DNA of 46,095 bases, taken from assembly GCA_022788205.1 (NCBI GenBank), contig JALEVQ010000016.1, forward strand, positions 1 to 46,095, written 5' to 3'. This document shows, in pieces, positions 8,778-17,148 of the stretch; within the stretch, counting starts at the first letter, position 1, and each line of letters begins with the position of its first letter. The DNA is from Robinsoniella sp. (GTDB lineage Bacteria; Bacillota; Clostridia; Lachnospirales; Lachnospiraceae). The position numbers and the translations under genes were made by a program. The notes beneath the pieces were generated by a model. The model made no database searches. It worked only from the letters and a program-made list of their open reading frames with translations, and had not been told where the DNA came from.

Positions 8778-9638
8778 TTATTCTCTATTGCTTCCATCAC
8801 TCTGGAGCAATTCCTGATAAATTTCTCTCTTCGAGACTCCGCGGTCTTTCGCTGCCTGCTTCATCGCCTCTTTTTTGTCCATTCCCTGGGCAAGATAATA
8901 ATCCACATGTTCTCTCGCCGAAAGCTCTTTCCATGCTTCCTGCTTTTCCTGCCTCATTTCTTGTCTGCTTCTTCCCTCCAGCAAAATCACACACTCGCCT
9001 TTCGGCTCCTGCTCCCGATAAAACAGCAATGCCTCCTCAAGTGTCGTCCGAAAGCATGTCTCATGCTTCTTCGTCAGTTCCCTGCAGATGGTGATTCTTC
9101 GGTCTCCCAGAACTTCTCTCAGTTCCTCCAGCGTGCGCACCAGTCGATGCGGAGCCTCATATACGATGATGGTTCTCGTCTCGGTCTTGAGCTCCTCCAG
9201 AATCGCCTGTTTTTCCTTTTTGTCCGACGGTAAAAAAGCTTCAAAACAAAATCTTCTCGTCGCCATCCCTGAGATCGTGAGTGCCGTCACACACGCCGAC
9301 GCTCCCGGCAGAGAGGTCACCTCAATCCCTTCCTCATAGCAGATTCGCACCAGATCTTCCCCCGGATCTGAGATTCCCGGTGTACCGGCATCTGTGATCA
9401 GCGCCACATTTTTTCCAGCTCTCATCTGCTCCACAAGCTCATATGCTTTGTCAATCTTGTTATACTCATGATAACTTGTCATCGGTGTCTTGATCTCAAA
9501 ATGATTCAGTAGCTTTACGCTGTTTCTCGTATCCTCCGCCGCGATCAGATCCACCTCTTGCAGCGTTCTTAAGACACGCAAGGTGATATCCTCCAGATTT
9601 CCGATCGGTGTGGCACATAAAAATAATTTTCCCTGCAT
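8778..9638 (-). CDS. rsmI: 16S rRNA (cytidine1402-2'-O)-methyltransferase
   Basis: 286 aa from the ATG at 9638, which is preceded by AGAGGAGCGGCAAAG. The frame is open further upstream, but that would overlap the yabB stop. Tetrapyrrole-methylase fold hallmarks are present: LFLCATPIGNLEDIT, IAAEDTRNS, LITDAGTPGISDPGEDLV, SLPGASACVTAL and YEAPHRLVRTL. RsmI methylates the 2'-OH of C1402 in the ribosomal P site. It is the last gene of the holB-ricT-yabB-rsmI run, the same order as in Bacillus subtilis (yabC). It starts 13 bp after yabB ends, consistent with one transcript. Confidence 0.96.
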   Translation of the reverse strand: MQGKLFLCATPIGNLEDITLRVLRTLQEVDLIAAEDTRNSVKLLNHFEIKTPMTSYHEYNKIDKAYELVEQMRAGKNVALITDAGTPGISDPGEDLVRICYEEGIEVTSLPGASACVTALTISGMATRRFCFEAFLPSDKKEKQAILEELKTETRTIIVYEAPHRLVRTLEELREVLGDRRITICRELTKKHETCFRTTLEEALLFYREQEPKGECVILLEGRSRQEMRQEKQEAWKELSAREHVDYYLAQGMDKKEAMKQAAKDRGVSKREIYQELLQSDGSNRE

Positions 9639-9651
9639 CTTTGCCGCTCCT

Positions 9652-10389
9652 CTAGTATCCATAAATATCATAGATTTCATCCGTGTAGACTCCCGGCTCT
9701 TTATATACAATCAACGGCGCCTCCACTGTGACTCTTGGTTTTCCTCCCCGTATCATTTCCATCAGAACCATATTTGGTTCCTTGTCCACAAACGGGTGGA
9801 CAAATTTCATCCGTTTTGGCTCGAGATGATGCCTCGATAGCGTCACAATCAGTTCCGCCAAACGGAACGGGCGATGCACCAGATAAAATCTTCCGCCCGG
9901 TCTGAGCAGCTTTTCCGCCTGGGTCGCAACGTCCTCGAACGTACACAAAAGCTCATGGCGCGCAATCGCTTTTGGGAGATGCGGATTTACCAACCCATGG
10001 CTTCCTGTCATATACGGCGGATTGCACGTAATCACATCAAAAGAAGCCAACGCAAACAGATGGTCAGCCTCCCTGATGTCTCCCTGTACAATTGAAATCT
10101 TTTCCTCCAGATGATTGTAGGCAACACTTCTGCGCGCCATATCCGCGCTCTCCTCCTGAATTTCCAGACCGGTAAAATGTTCTCCCGATGTCTTCGCCTC
10201 AAGCAGAATTGGTATGATCCCAGTGCCAGTCCCCAAATCGAGAGCACGCTCTCCCGGCTTTACTCTGGCAAAACCGGAAAGCAGCACCGCATCCATACCG
10301 AAACAGAACTTTTCCGGATTCTGGATGATTTTATACCCATTTCTATGCAGTTCGTCTAATCGTTCTCCCGGATAAAGATCACTCGTCAT
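9652..10389 (-). CDS. yabB: tRNA1(Val) (adenine37-N6)-methyltransferase family (YabB/YfiC)
   Basis: 245 aa Rossmann-fold SAM methyltransferase with motif I LDLGTGTGIIPILL and the amino-methyltransferase motif IV CNPPYM. The leader GERLDELHRNGYKIIQNPEKFCFGMDAVLL is typical of the TrmN6/YabB family, which in E. coli methylates A37 of tRNA-Val. The start ATG lies inside the 3' end of ricT (11-bp overlap), which implies translational coupling. The neighbours match the Bacillus yaaT-yabA-yabB-yabC neighbourhood, but yabA is missing here. The precise tRNA substrate in this organism is inferred only from the family. Confidence 0.9.
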   Translation of the reverse strand: MTSDLYPGERLDELHRNGYKIIQNPEKFCFGMDAVLLSGFARVKPGERALDLGTGTGIIPILLEAKTSGEHFTGLEIQEESADMARRSVAYNHLEEKISIVQGDIREADHLFALASFDVITCNPPYMTGSHGLVNPHLPKAIARHELLCTFEDVATQAEKLLRPGGRFYLVHRPFRLAELIVTLSRHHLEPKRMKFVHPFVDKEPNMVLMEMIRGGKPRVTVEAPLIVYKEPGVYTDEIYDIYGY

Positions 10390-11287
10390 TTAATTTCGAT
10401 TTCCCTTCTTTTTTCTCTAAAGCTTCCAGTTGTTTCAGCTCTTTATCTGCAATGTTGACCTTCTCTTTTTTCTTTTTGGGTTTAAATTTCAACTGTTTTG
10501 CCGGATACTCTTTCAGTTCCTTCTCGTCATCCACATCGACCAGCACTTTCACGAGTTGTCTGAGGACATTGACACTCTGCACTTCCCCTTTCAGCCCATC
10601 GTCCGTCGTCACGTAATCGCCGATGCCCGGCAGATGACTGTTCAAGTACTCATACGTCTCTTCCTCATTCTTCAGGCAGCACATCAATCTCCCGCAAACC
10701 CCTGAAATCTTTGTCGGAATCAGTGACAGATTCTGTTCTTTTGCCATCTTGATGGAGACAGGTGCAAACTCTGACAGATACGCATGGCAGCACAGTTCTC
10801 TGCCACAGATTCCGACGCCGCCGATAATCTTTGTCTCATCGCGCACACCTATCTGACGCAGCTCAATTCTCGTCTTAAACACTGCCGCCAGATCCTTGAC
10901 CAGGTCTCTAAAATCAATTCTCCCATCCGCAGTAAAATAGAAAAGCACTTTATTGTTGTCGAACGTATACTCCGCATCAATCAGCTTCATCTCCAGCTTA
11001 TGCTTTTTTATCTTCTCGAGGCAGATCACTTTTGCCTCTTTCTCTTTTTCTCTGTTCTTCTCCGCTTTCGCGTCATCTTCCGGTGTCGCCACACGGATGA
11101 CAGGTTTGAGCGGCTGAGTGATTTTGCTCTCCTCCACTTCCCTGCCCTCCAGCACGACATATCCATATTCGATTCCTCTCGCTGTCTCCACAATCACATG
11201 GTCTCCCCTGTCGATCTCATAATCTCTGGGGTCAAAATAATAAATTTTTCCTGCGTTTCGGAATCGCACACCGATCACTTTTACCAT
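10379..11287 (-). CDS. ricT: PSP1-domain protein RicT (YaaT)
   Basis: 302 aa. The PSP1 domain contains two cysteine clusters, CGRELCC (C161, C166, C167) and CGRLMCC (C198, C203, C204), the residues implicated in Fe-S binding in the Bacillus Ric (YaaT-YmcA-YlbF) complex. There that complex promotes RNase Y-dependent mRNA maturation and affects sporulation and biofilm phosphorelay. A Lys/Glu-rich C-terminal tail (KPKKKKEKVNI) follows. The ATG directly abuts the holB TAG (TAGATG), and the 3' end overlaps yabB, so the three are coupled. Confidence 0.93.
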   Translation of the reverse strand: MVKVIGVRFRNAGKIYYFDPRDYEIDRGDHVIVETARGIEYGYVVLEGREVEESKITQPLKPVIRVATPEDDAKAEKNREKEKEAKVICLEKIKKHKLEMKLIDAEYTFDNNKVLFYFTADGRIDFRDLVKDLAAVFKTRIELRQIGVRDETKIIGGVGICGRELCCHAYLSEFAPVSIKMAKEQNLSLIPTKISGVCGRLMCCLKNEEETYEYLNSHLPGIGDYVTTDDGLKGEVQSVNVLRQLVKVLVDVDDEKELKEYPAKQLKFKPKKKKEKVNIADKELKQLEALEKKEGKSKLNDE

Positions 11288-12286
11288 CTACCGATTCTCC
11301 TTTATCTGAAGGAACAGCAATTCCATCGTGAGCTCAAAGTTCACATTGGCCTTCAGGCGGATATTCGCCTTCTTGAGACCTTCCACAATCTGCTCGATCG
11401 CCTCGTAAGAACTTTGCTTTGCCTGCTTTGAGATGTCTTTATACTGATCCTGAAATATAAGTCCATTGATATCTTTCGTCGCCTTAAAATACAGGACATC
11501 GCGATACCAAACTGCCAACAAATCAAGATAATCTTGAATATCTATTTTAAACTCTGAGACTGCCTTCACCGATGCGATGATCTCACTCATCTCCATCTCT
11601 TTTGCATGTTTCAGCAAATCAAGCGCAGCCGCCTTGATCTCATTGAAATTCTCTGATGTTGCGAGGCGGATCGCTTTTCCCACATTTCCCTGTGCAAAGG
11701 CTACGCACAGATCAGCCTGATAATCCGGTATCTGAACATGTTCCATCAAATACTTCTTGACCAGATTATCTGCCGCTGGTTTCATACTCAACACCACACA
11801 GCGCGACAAAATCGTCGGAAGTAACACCGATGCATTGTCTGTCAGCAGCATCACAATGCCATAAGCCGGCGGCTCTTCGATGGTCTTCAGGAGTGCATTT
11901 TGTGCCTGAACGGTCATCTTCTCCGCCTCAGAGATAATATAGATCTTATACTTTCCGCTGTACGGCTTGATCTGGATATCATTTACCACCTGCTCCCGGA
12001 TTTCTTCCACACCGATACTGTTCGGTTTATCATGCATAATATGGATAATATCGGGATGATTTTTGCTCGCTGCCTGCTTGCAGGATTTGCAGATACCACA
12101 GGCGTCTGTCCCTTCTTTCTGGTGTTCACACTGAAGAGCCGCCGCAAACGCCTCTGCAATCGTCTTCTTACCGCATCCTTTCTCCCCTTCAAAAATATAT
12201 GCGTGGGAAACTTTGTCTAACTGAATCGCATGTTTCAAATGCTCTATCATCTGTTTATGTCCTATAATTTCCTCAAAATTAGGCAT
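11288..12286 (-). CDS. holB: DNA polymerase III delta' subunit (clamp loader)
   Basis: 332 aa. It has the AAA+ clamp-loader module with P-loop GEKGCGKKT (34-42) and a zinc-binding cysteine set C53/C63/C66/C69 (CGICKSC). The segment KIYIISEAEKMTVQAQNALLKTIEEPP is the Walker B/sensor region, and TILSRC is the SRC arginine motif. The delta' subunit helps load the beta sliding clamp during replication. Its position between the nucleotide-kinase-like gene and ricT is the conserved Firmicutes order (tmk ... holB-yaaT). Start ATG with AGGTGAGGAT. Confidence 0.95.
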   Translation of the reverse strand: MPNFEEIIGHKQMIEHLKHAIQLDKVSHAYIFEGEKGCGKKTIAEAFAAALQCEHQKEGTDACGICKSCKQAASKNHPDIIHIMHDKPNSIGVEEIREQVVNDIQIKPYSGKYKIYIISEAEKMTVQAQNALLKTIEEPPAYGIVMLLTDNASVLLPTILSRCVVLSMKPAADNLVKKYLMEHVQIPDYQADLCVAFAQGNVGKAIRLATSENFNEIKAAALDLLKHAKEMEMSEIIASVKAVSEFKIDIQDYLDLLAVWYRDVLYFKATKDINGLIFQDQYKDISKQAKQSSYEAIEQIVEGLKKANIRLKANVNFELTMELLFLQIKENR

Positions 12287-12328
12287 ATCCTCACCTGCTT
12301 TCTCCTGTCTGCTTTTGCACTTGCGTGC

Positions 12329-12937
12329 CTATCTTTTTTCTTCCTCTTTTAATTTTTCCCCAATATACATTAAAATTTCTTCCACACACGCCTCAAGCGT
12401 TCCATTGTTCTGAAATCTCTTTTTAATTCCTGCACATTTGAGATTTTCCTCAGAAAAATCTCTGCTGTCCGCCAGAAATCTCCGACAAAGCTCCTCATAT
12501 TTTGGCTCGCTTTGGTTTCTCTCTCTCTCTAAAGCTCGAGACAGCCTCTCCCCGTCTTCCACCTCAATGTAGATCGGTACCACACGCTCCTCGCCGAAAT
12601 AGTCCCGCATCTTATAATACGATTCCAGGGTTCCGATTGCCAGATAAGAATATTCTTTCAGATCAATCTGCCCTTCGTCTGCGGTAAAATACTTCCACAC
12701 ACCATGGACTGTCTGATATGCCCTCAGCTCGATCACCTGCCCGGCATGCTGCATCCTATCTAAAACAGTTTCATTTACAAAGTAATAGTCCACACCATTT
12801 TTCTCATTTGCCCTTGCAGGTCTTGTCGTGTACAGCACAATTCTTCTCAGATCCCACGTCTGTCTCTTAAAAATTTCCTGAAAAATCGTATCCTTTCCAG
12901 AGGAACTTTTTCCCATCATATAAAAAATTTTTCCCAT
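12329..12937 (-). CDS. Guanylate-kinase-like P-loop protein
   Basis: 202 aa. Walker A is MGKSSSGKDT at the N-terminus. It is followed by IVLYTTRPARANEKNGVDYYFV, which aligns with the GMP-binding segment of guanylate kinase (TTRPPRxGE.dGxDYxFV), and by VIELRAYQTVHGVWKYF, resembling the second GMP-binding block. Catalysis would be ATP-dependent GMP (or nucleotide) phosphorylation, but divergence from housekeeping Gmk leaves the substrate open. It occupies the place where Bacillus has tmk between the yaaO decarboxylase and holB. The ribosome site is weak (AAAGGGA). Confidence 0.75.
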   Translation of the reverse strand: MGKIFYMMGKSSSGKDTIFQEIFKRQTWDLRRIVLYTTRPARANEKNGVDYYFVNETVLDRMQHAGQVIELRAYQTVHGVWKYFTADEGQIDLKEYSYLAIGTLESYYKMRDYFGEERVVPIYIEVEDGERLSRALERERNQSEPKYEELCRRFLADSRDFSEENLKCAGIKKRFQNNGTLEACVEEILMYIGEKLKEEEKR

Positions 12938-12989
12938 ATTTCTTCGGTTTCCCTTTTTCTAATATTCCGATGATTTCTCCGCTTTTTCT

Positions 12990-14465
12990 TTACTGGTCTC
13001 TCTTTTCAGTTTCTAATCCGCTGCACTTGTGCACTGCCGTTAAGATCGCGCTTCCCGACTCATCTTCCAGTCCTTGAATCTGAAATTGTCTGCTTTGATA
13101 AAACTGTATCTGCTGCACAAACTCTTCTGTAATTTTCTCGCCCGGAACGATCAGTGGAATACCTGGCGGATACAGATACGCATATTCTCCTGAAATTCTT
13201 CCTACACTCTCCTGCCATCTCACACGCTCCAAGGGTACCTCCTCCATCTGGCTGATGCGCATGACACTCTCCATTTTTTTTAAAGAAAAGGTCTTTTGCG
13301 CCACATTTTTCTCCTGCACCTCCAGATCCGGACATGTCTTGCACAGTTCCTCATCGATGCTGCACAGAGCTTGCGCAAGCCGCTCAAATCCTTCTGCACG
13401 GTCTGCCACGGATGTCATGGCAAGCACATAATCTCCTGACGCCATCTCCATCTCGAGGTGATATTCTGTTCGCAGTTTTTCCATAAGCCATTTTCCACTT
13501 TTGCCGCTTCTTCTCACCGAGAGGATCAATTTAGACGGGTCAAAATCAAACACACCATCTTTCCCCTTTAACTCTTCCCCAGGAATCTGGATCATCGAAA
13601 GTTTTTCTGTCTTTTTATGAAAAAGAGACAGGTTGTCCCCAAAATTTCGAAACATCTCTTTTCCATTTTTTTCCATCTGACAGATGCACTGATCCATCGC
13701 AGCTATAAAGACATAAGAAGGGCTGCTCGTCTGATAAATCTGCAAGTATTTTTTCAATCTTTCTCTGTCTGTCAGAGATCCATTGCGGTGCAAAATGGCC
13801 GTCTGAGTCAAAGATGGGAGTGTCTTATGCAAGCTTTGGATCACAAGATCAGCTCCCTGCTGCACAGCACTTTTAGGGAAACCGCATCCAATCCCAAAAT
13901 GAGCGCCGTGCGCCTCATCCACAATAAGCGGAATACCGAAACCGTGGACAATCTGTGCGATCTTCTCAATGTCCGAGACGACTCCATCATACGTGGGTGA
14001 AGTCAAAAACACTGCCTCGATCTTCTCATCTCGCTTTAGCTGCCTCTCGATCTCCTCAGGATCATATCCACCATGAATCCCATATTCCTCAATCACCTGT
14101 GGGTACAGATACACAACCTCCAAGTCCCTCAGAAATGCTGCGTGATACGCTGACTTATGGCTGTTGCGCGCCATCAAAATTCTTCCGCCCCTTTTCACAC
14201 TCGCCGAGATCGCGCTCAAAATTCCGCCGGTACTGCCATTGACAAGAAAAAAACTCTCCTGGGCATGCGCAAGACGCGCAGCTCTCTTCTGTGCCTCCAG
14301 AATGATCCCCTCCGCATGGTGGAGATTATCGAACCCATCAATCTCTGTGATATCCACTGCGAATGGTTTCTCCAGCCATCCCATTCTCCTCTTATGCCCT
14401 GGCATATGAAACGGATAGGCATCAGAATTTCCATACTCCACTAGCTTTTCATAAATTGTCCTCAC
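12990..14465 (-). CDS. Orn/Lys/Arg decarboxylase family PLP enzyme (YaaO-like)
   Basis: 491 aa fold-type I PLP enzyme. N-terminal motif PFHMPGHKRR; substrate/PLP pocket NGSTGG; D183 and H186 in VDEAHGAHFG; Schiff-base lysine K214 in SLHKTLPSLTQTA. The family decarboxylates arginine, lysine or ornithine to polyamine precursors; which one cannot be read from the sequence. The short length (about 490 aa) matches the Gram-positive YaaO/SpeA branch. It starts with GTG (GAGGTGGCAGT upstream) and leads the kinase-holB-ricT-yabB-rsmI block. Its promoter holds a LexA-like box. Confidence 0.9.
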   Translation of the reverse strand: MRTIYEKLVEYGNSDAYPFHMPGHKRRMGWLEKPFAVDITEIDGFDNLHHAEGIILEAQKRAARLAHAQESFFLVNGSTGGILSAISASVKRGGRILMARNSHKSAYHAAFLRDLEVVYLYPQVIEEYGIHGGYDPEEIERQLKRDEKIEAVFLTSPTYDGVVSDIEKIAQIVHGFGIPLIVDEAHGAHFGIGCGFPKSAVQQGADLVIQSLHKTLPSLTQTAILHRNGSLTDRERLKKYLQIYQTSSPSYVFIAAMDQCICQMEKNGKEMFRNFGDNLSLFHKKTEKLSMIQIPGEELKGKDGVFDFDPSKLILSVRRSGKSGKWLMEKLRTEYHLEMEMASGDYVLAMTSVADRAEGFERLAQALCSIDEELCKTCPDLEVQEKNVAQKTFSLKKMESVMRISQMEEVPLERVRWQESVGRISGEYAYLYPPGIPLIVPGEKITEEFVQQIQFYQSRQFQIQGLEDESGSAILTAVHKCSGLETEKRDQ

Positions 14466-14484
14466 ACTGCCACCTCTGTTTTTA

Positions 14485-14528
14485 GAACTTATGTTCTATA
14501 TCATACCACACTCTTCTTTTCATGTAAA
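14485..14528 (-). promoter_or_regulatory. Promoter with LexA/DinR-like box
   Basis: On the minus strand TTTACA (14523-14528), a 17-bp spacer and TATGAT (14500-14505) form a good sigma-A promoter. Immediately downstream, over the expected start site, lies GAACTTATGTTC (14485-14496), within the perfect palindrome TAGAAC-TTAT-GTTCTA. This matches the Gram-positive LexA core GAAC-N4-GTTC. It drives the decarboxylase/holB block. Confidence 0.6.
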
Positions 14529-14541
14529 GAAAATCTTTGCT

Positions 14542-14907
14542 CTACTTGGCAGGTACCATCTCAATCCAATATCCATCCGGGTCTGTGATGAAGTAAATTC
14601 CCATTGCCGGATTCTCGAAAGCGATACATCCCATCTCTTTATGTCTCTCATAAAACTCCTGATACTGGTCTGTCTCAAAAGCTAAATGAAATTCACACTC
14701 TCCCAGATTATAAGCTTCTGTGCGATCACGCAGCCATGTCAATTCCAGCGTAAATCCTGTCGTCTGATCTCCCAGATAAACCAGCTTAAACGAATGATCC
14801 TCCGGCTCGAACTCCCTTACGATCACTAATCCAAGTGCCTTTTTGTAAAACTCGATACTTTTGTCTAAATCCAATACATTAAAATTAAAATGTGCAAATT
14901 TCAGCAT
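14542..14907 (-). CDS. Glyoxalase/VOC-fold protein (lactoylglutathione-lyase-like)
   Basis: 121 aa from ATG 14907, preceded by GGAG and eight spacer bases; the frame is open 12 codons further upstream without a ribosome site. It has two beta-alpha-beta-beta-beta modules. The likely metal ligands are H in FAHFNFNVLDLD, E in TLELTW, H in FHLAFE and E in YWIEMVP, the pattern of glyoxalase I-type enzymes. ITDPDGYWIEM is the typical VOC ending. It may act on methylglyoxal adducts, but the VOC superfamily is broad. The neighbours are unrelated and it probably has its own promoter. Confidence 0.8.
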   Translation of the reverse strand: MLKFAHFNFNVLDLDKSIEFYKKALGLVIVREFEPEDHSFKLVYLGDQTTGFTLELTWLRDRTEAYNLGECEFHLAFETDQYQEFYERHKEMGCIAFENPAMGIYFITDPDGYWIEMVPAK

Positions 14908-14962
14908 ATAATTTTCTCCTTTTCTCTTTTTTTCATAGAGCACTTCGTGCTAATTATACCAT

Positions 14963-14997
14963 AAAACGGAGATGCCGCAATCTGGCATCTCCGTTTT
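14963..14997 (-). terminator. Terminator after glgB (strong T-run on plus strand)
   Basis: AAAACGGAGATGCC (14963-14976) and its exact complement (14984-14997) form a 14-bp stem with a 7-base loop, 20 bp past the glgB stop. The run of T is longest on the plus strand, so it may work in both directions. Confidence 0.75.
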
Positions 14998-15018
14998 TTT
15001 CACTGTTTTTGTTCTCGA

Positions 15019-17013
15019 TCAGAATTTGAAAACTGCAACACCATATGCCGGCAAATCATACGCGAAAGAATACTTTCTTCTGTCACACTCTTGTGTCACT
15101 GCTTTGTAAACTTCCGGCTGTATCTTTCCACTTCCTCCAAATTCAATATCATCGCTGTTCAATATCAATTTATATTGTTTTCTTCTCGGAACGCCTACAC
15201 GGTAATCCGGTCTCGCCACAGGAGTGAAATTGATGACAAAGAGCAGATTGTTCTTTTTATCTGCTGAATGGCGTACGAAGCTGAAAATGCTTCTGCTGTT
15301 GTCATCTGCGTTAATCCACTCAAAGCCACACGGCTCATTGTCGCACTCATACAGCGCTTTCTCTTTCTGATATAAATGCAGCAGCTTTTTGACATAGTTC
15401 TGCATCTGTCTGTGTTTCTCTTCTCCGAGCAGATACCAATCGAGTTCTCTCGCCTCACTCCACTCCTGAAGCTGTGCGAACTCCTGCCCCATAAACAGCA
15501 GCTTCTTGCCTGGATGTCCGAGCATAAACGAATATCCTGCCTTCAGGTTAGCAAACTTGTCGTCATAAAATCCTGGCATCTTGTTAATCATCGAACACTT
15601 TAAGTGGACCACCTCATCGTGTGAGAGTACCAGAACATATTTTTCTGAGTATGTATACGTCATCGCAAACGTCATTTTGTTGTGATTATATTGTCTGAAA
15701 TATGGATCCAATTTCATGTACTCGATGAAGTCATTCATCCATCCCATATTCCATTTCATGGAGAATCCCAGTCCGTCTTCCTCTGGCTTTCCTGTCACTT
15801 TCGGCCATGCTGTCGACTCCTCGGCGATCATCACTGTACCTTTATTTCTTCCCAGAACCACACTGTTCAGATGTTTGAAGAACTCAATCGCCTCAAGGTT
15901 TTTGTTTCCTCCATAAATGTTTGGAACCCACTGACCAGCCTGACGACCGTAGTCGAGATACAGGATCGAAGCCACTGCGTCAACGCGCAGACCATCGACA
16001 TGGAACTGTTCCATCCAAAACAGTGCGTTTGCGATCAGGAAATTTTTCACCTCATTTTTTCCGAAATCAAACACCTTTGTTCCCCAGTCCGGATGTTCTC
16101 CCTTTCTCGGATCTGCATACTCATACAGGCAGGAACCATCAAACTCTGCAAGACCGTGACCATCGCGCGGGAAGTGTGCCGGAACCCAATCCAGAATCAC
16201 GCCGATTTTTTTCTTGTGCATATAGTTGATAAAATACATGAAATCTTCTGGTGTGCCATATCTGGAAGTCGGAGCATAATATCCCGTCACCTGATATCCC
16301 CAGGACCCGTCAAACGGATGCTCTGCGATTCCCATCAGCTCTACATGGGTATATCCCATGTCCTTGACATAATCAGCAAGAGAATGTGCCAGCTCTCGAT
16401 AGTTATAAAATCCTTCCGGTGCGCCCTCAGCTGCTTCATGTTTCTTCCAGGAACCTGGATGAACCTCATAGATCGCCATCGGACTCTTGTTTAAATCTGT
16501 CGTCTCCCTTTTTTTCAGCCATGCACTGTCACTCCAGCGGAATTGAGAGATATCTGTCACTACCGACGCATTCGACGGTCTCATCTCGCAGTAATTTCCA
16601 AACGGGTCTGATTTATATTTCTTTTCTCCACGTTTTGTGACTACCAGATATTTATAGACTGCTCCCTTTCCGATCTCAGGCACAAACAATTCGTAGATTC
16701 CCAGAGGCTCTAACCGTTTCATCGGATGCGAAGTTTCACTCCACTCATTGAAATCACCTGTCAGATAAACTGCCTGTGCATTTGGAGCCCACACGGCAAA
16801 ATACACACCGCTTTTTCCATCTTTGACGGTCAGATGAGCACCCATTTTTTTATAAATATCGTAATGTGTTCCTTGACCAAAGAGATATTGATCCAGCTCT
16901 GAAACATACAGCGTCTCTTCTTTTTTCTCTGGCTTGTCTGGCACCGTTACTTTTTTCGTCTTCTCTGCAGTTTTTGTTGTTTTTTTCTTTTTATTCTCTT
17001 TTACTGTTGCCAT
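15019..17013 (-). CDS. glgB: 1,4-alpha-glucan (glycogen) branching enzyme, GH13
   Basis: 664 aa from ATG 17013 (GAGGAG plus seven bases upstream; the ATG at 17028 overlaps that ribosome site). A lysine-rich N-terminal tail comes first, then a CBM48/E-set domain (YFAVWAPNAQAVYLTGDFNEW) and the GH13 barrel. The catalytic residues are the Asp in DGLRVDAV, the Glu in MIAEEST and the Asp in LSHDEVVH; GSWGYQVTGYYAPTSRYG is typical of branching enzymes. It makes alpha-1,6 branches in glycogen. No other glg genes are adjacent. A GH13 glucosidase lies upstream 136 bp away, suggesting linked alpha-glucan metabolism. Confidence 0.96.
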   Translation of the reverse strand: MATVKENKKKKTTKTAEKTKKVTVPDKPEKKEETLYVSELDQYLFGQGTHYDIYKKMGAHLTVKDGKSGVYFAVWAPNAQAVYLTGDFNEWSETSHPMKRLEPLGIYELFVPEIGKGAVYKYLVVTKRGEKKYKSDPFGNYCEMRPSNASVVTDISQFRWSDSAWLKKRETTDLNKSPMAIYEVHPGSWKKHEAAEGAPEGFYNYRELAHSLADYVKDMGYTHVELMGIAEHPFDGSWGYQVTGYYAPTSRYGTPEDFMYFINYMHKKKIGVILDWVPAHFPRDGHGLAEFDGSCLYEYADPRKGEHPDWGTKVFDFGKNEVKNFLIANALFWMEQFHVDGLRVDAVASILYLDYGRQAGQWVPNIYGGNKNLEAIEFFKHLNSVVLGRNKGTVMIAEESTAWPKVTGKPEEDGLGFSMKWNMGWMNDFIEYMKLDPYFRQYNHNKMTFAMTYTYSEKYVLVLSHDEVVHLKCSMINKMPGFYDDKFANLKAGYSFMLGHPGKKLLFMGQEFAQLQEWSEARELDWYLLGEEKHRQMQNYVKKLLHLYQKEKALYECDNEPCGFEWINADDNSRSIFSFVRHSADKKNNLLFVINFTPVARPDYRVGVPRRKQYKLILNSDDIEFGGSGKIQPEVYKAVTQECDRRKYSFAYDLPAYGVAVFKF

Positions 17014-17148
17014 ACCTTCACTCCTCATTTCATGTGGAAACGGATCTCTCCATCCGCTTCGCTGATTCTTTCTATCATTAATTGCTCACTGATCTGCCAC
17101 CGTTTTCTGAGAATCTCCCTCTCCCGATAGCTGCTGCCATGACACTCT

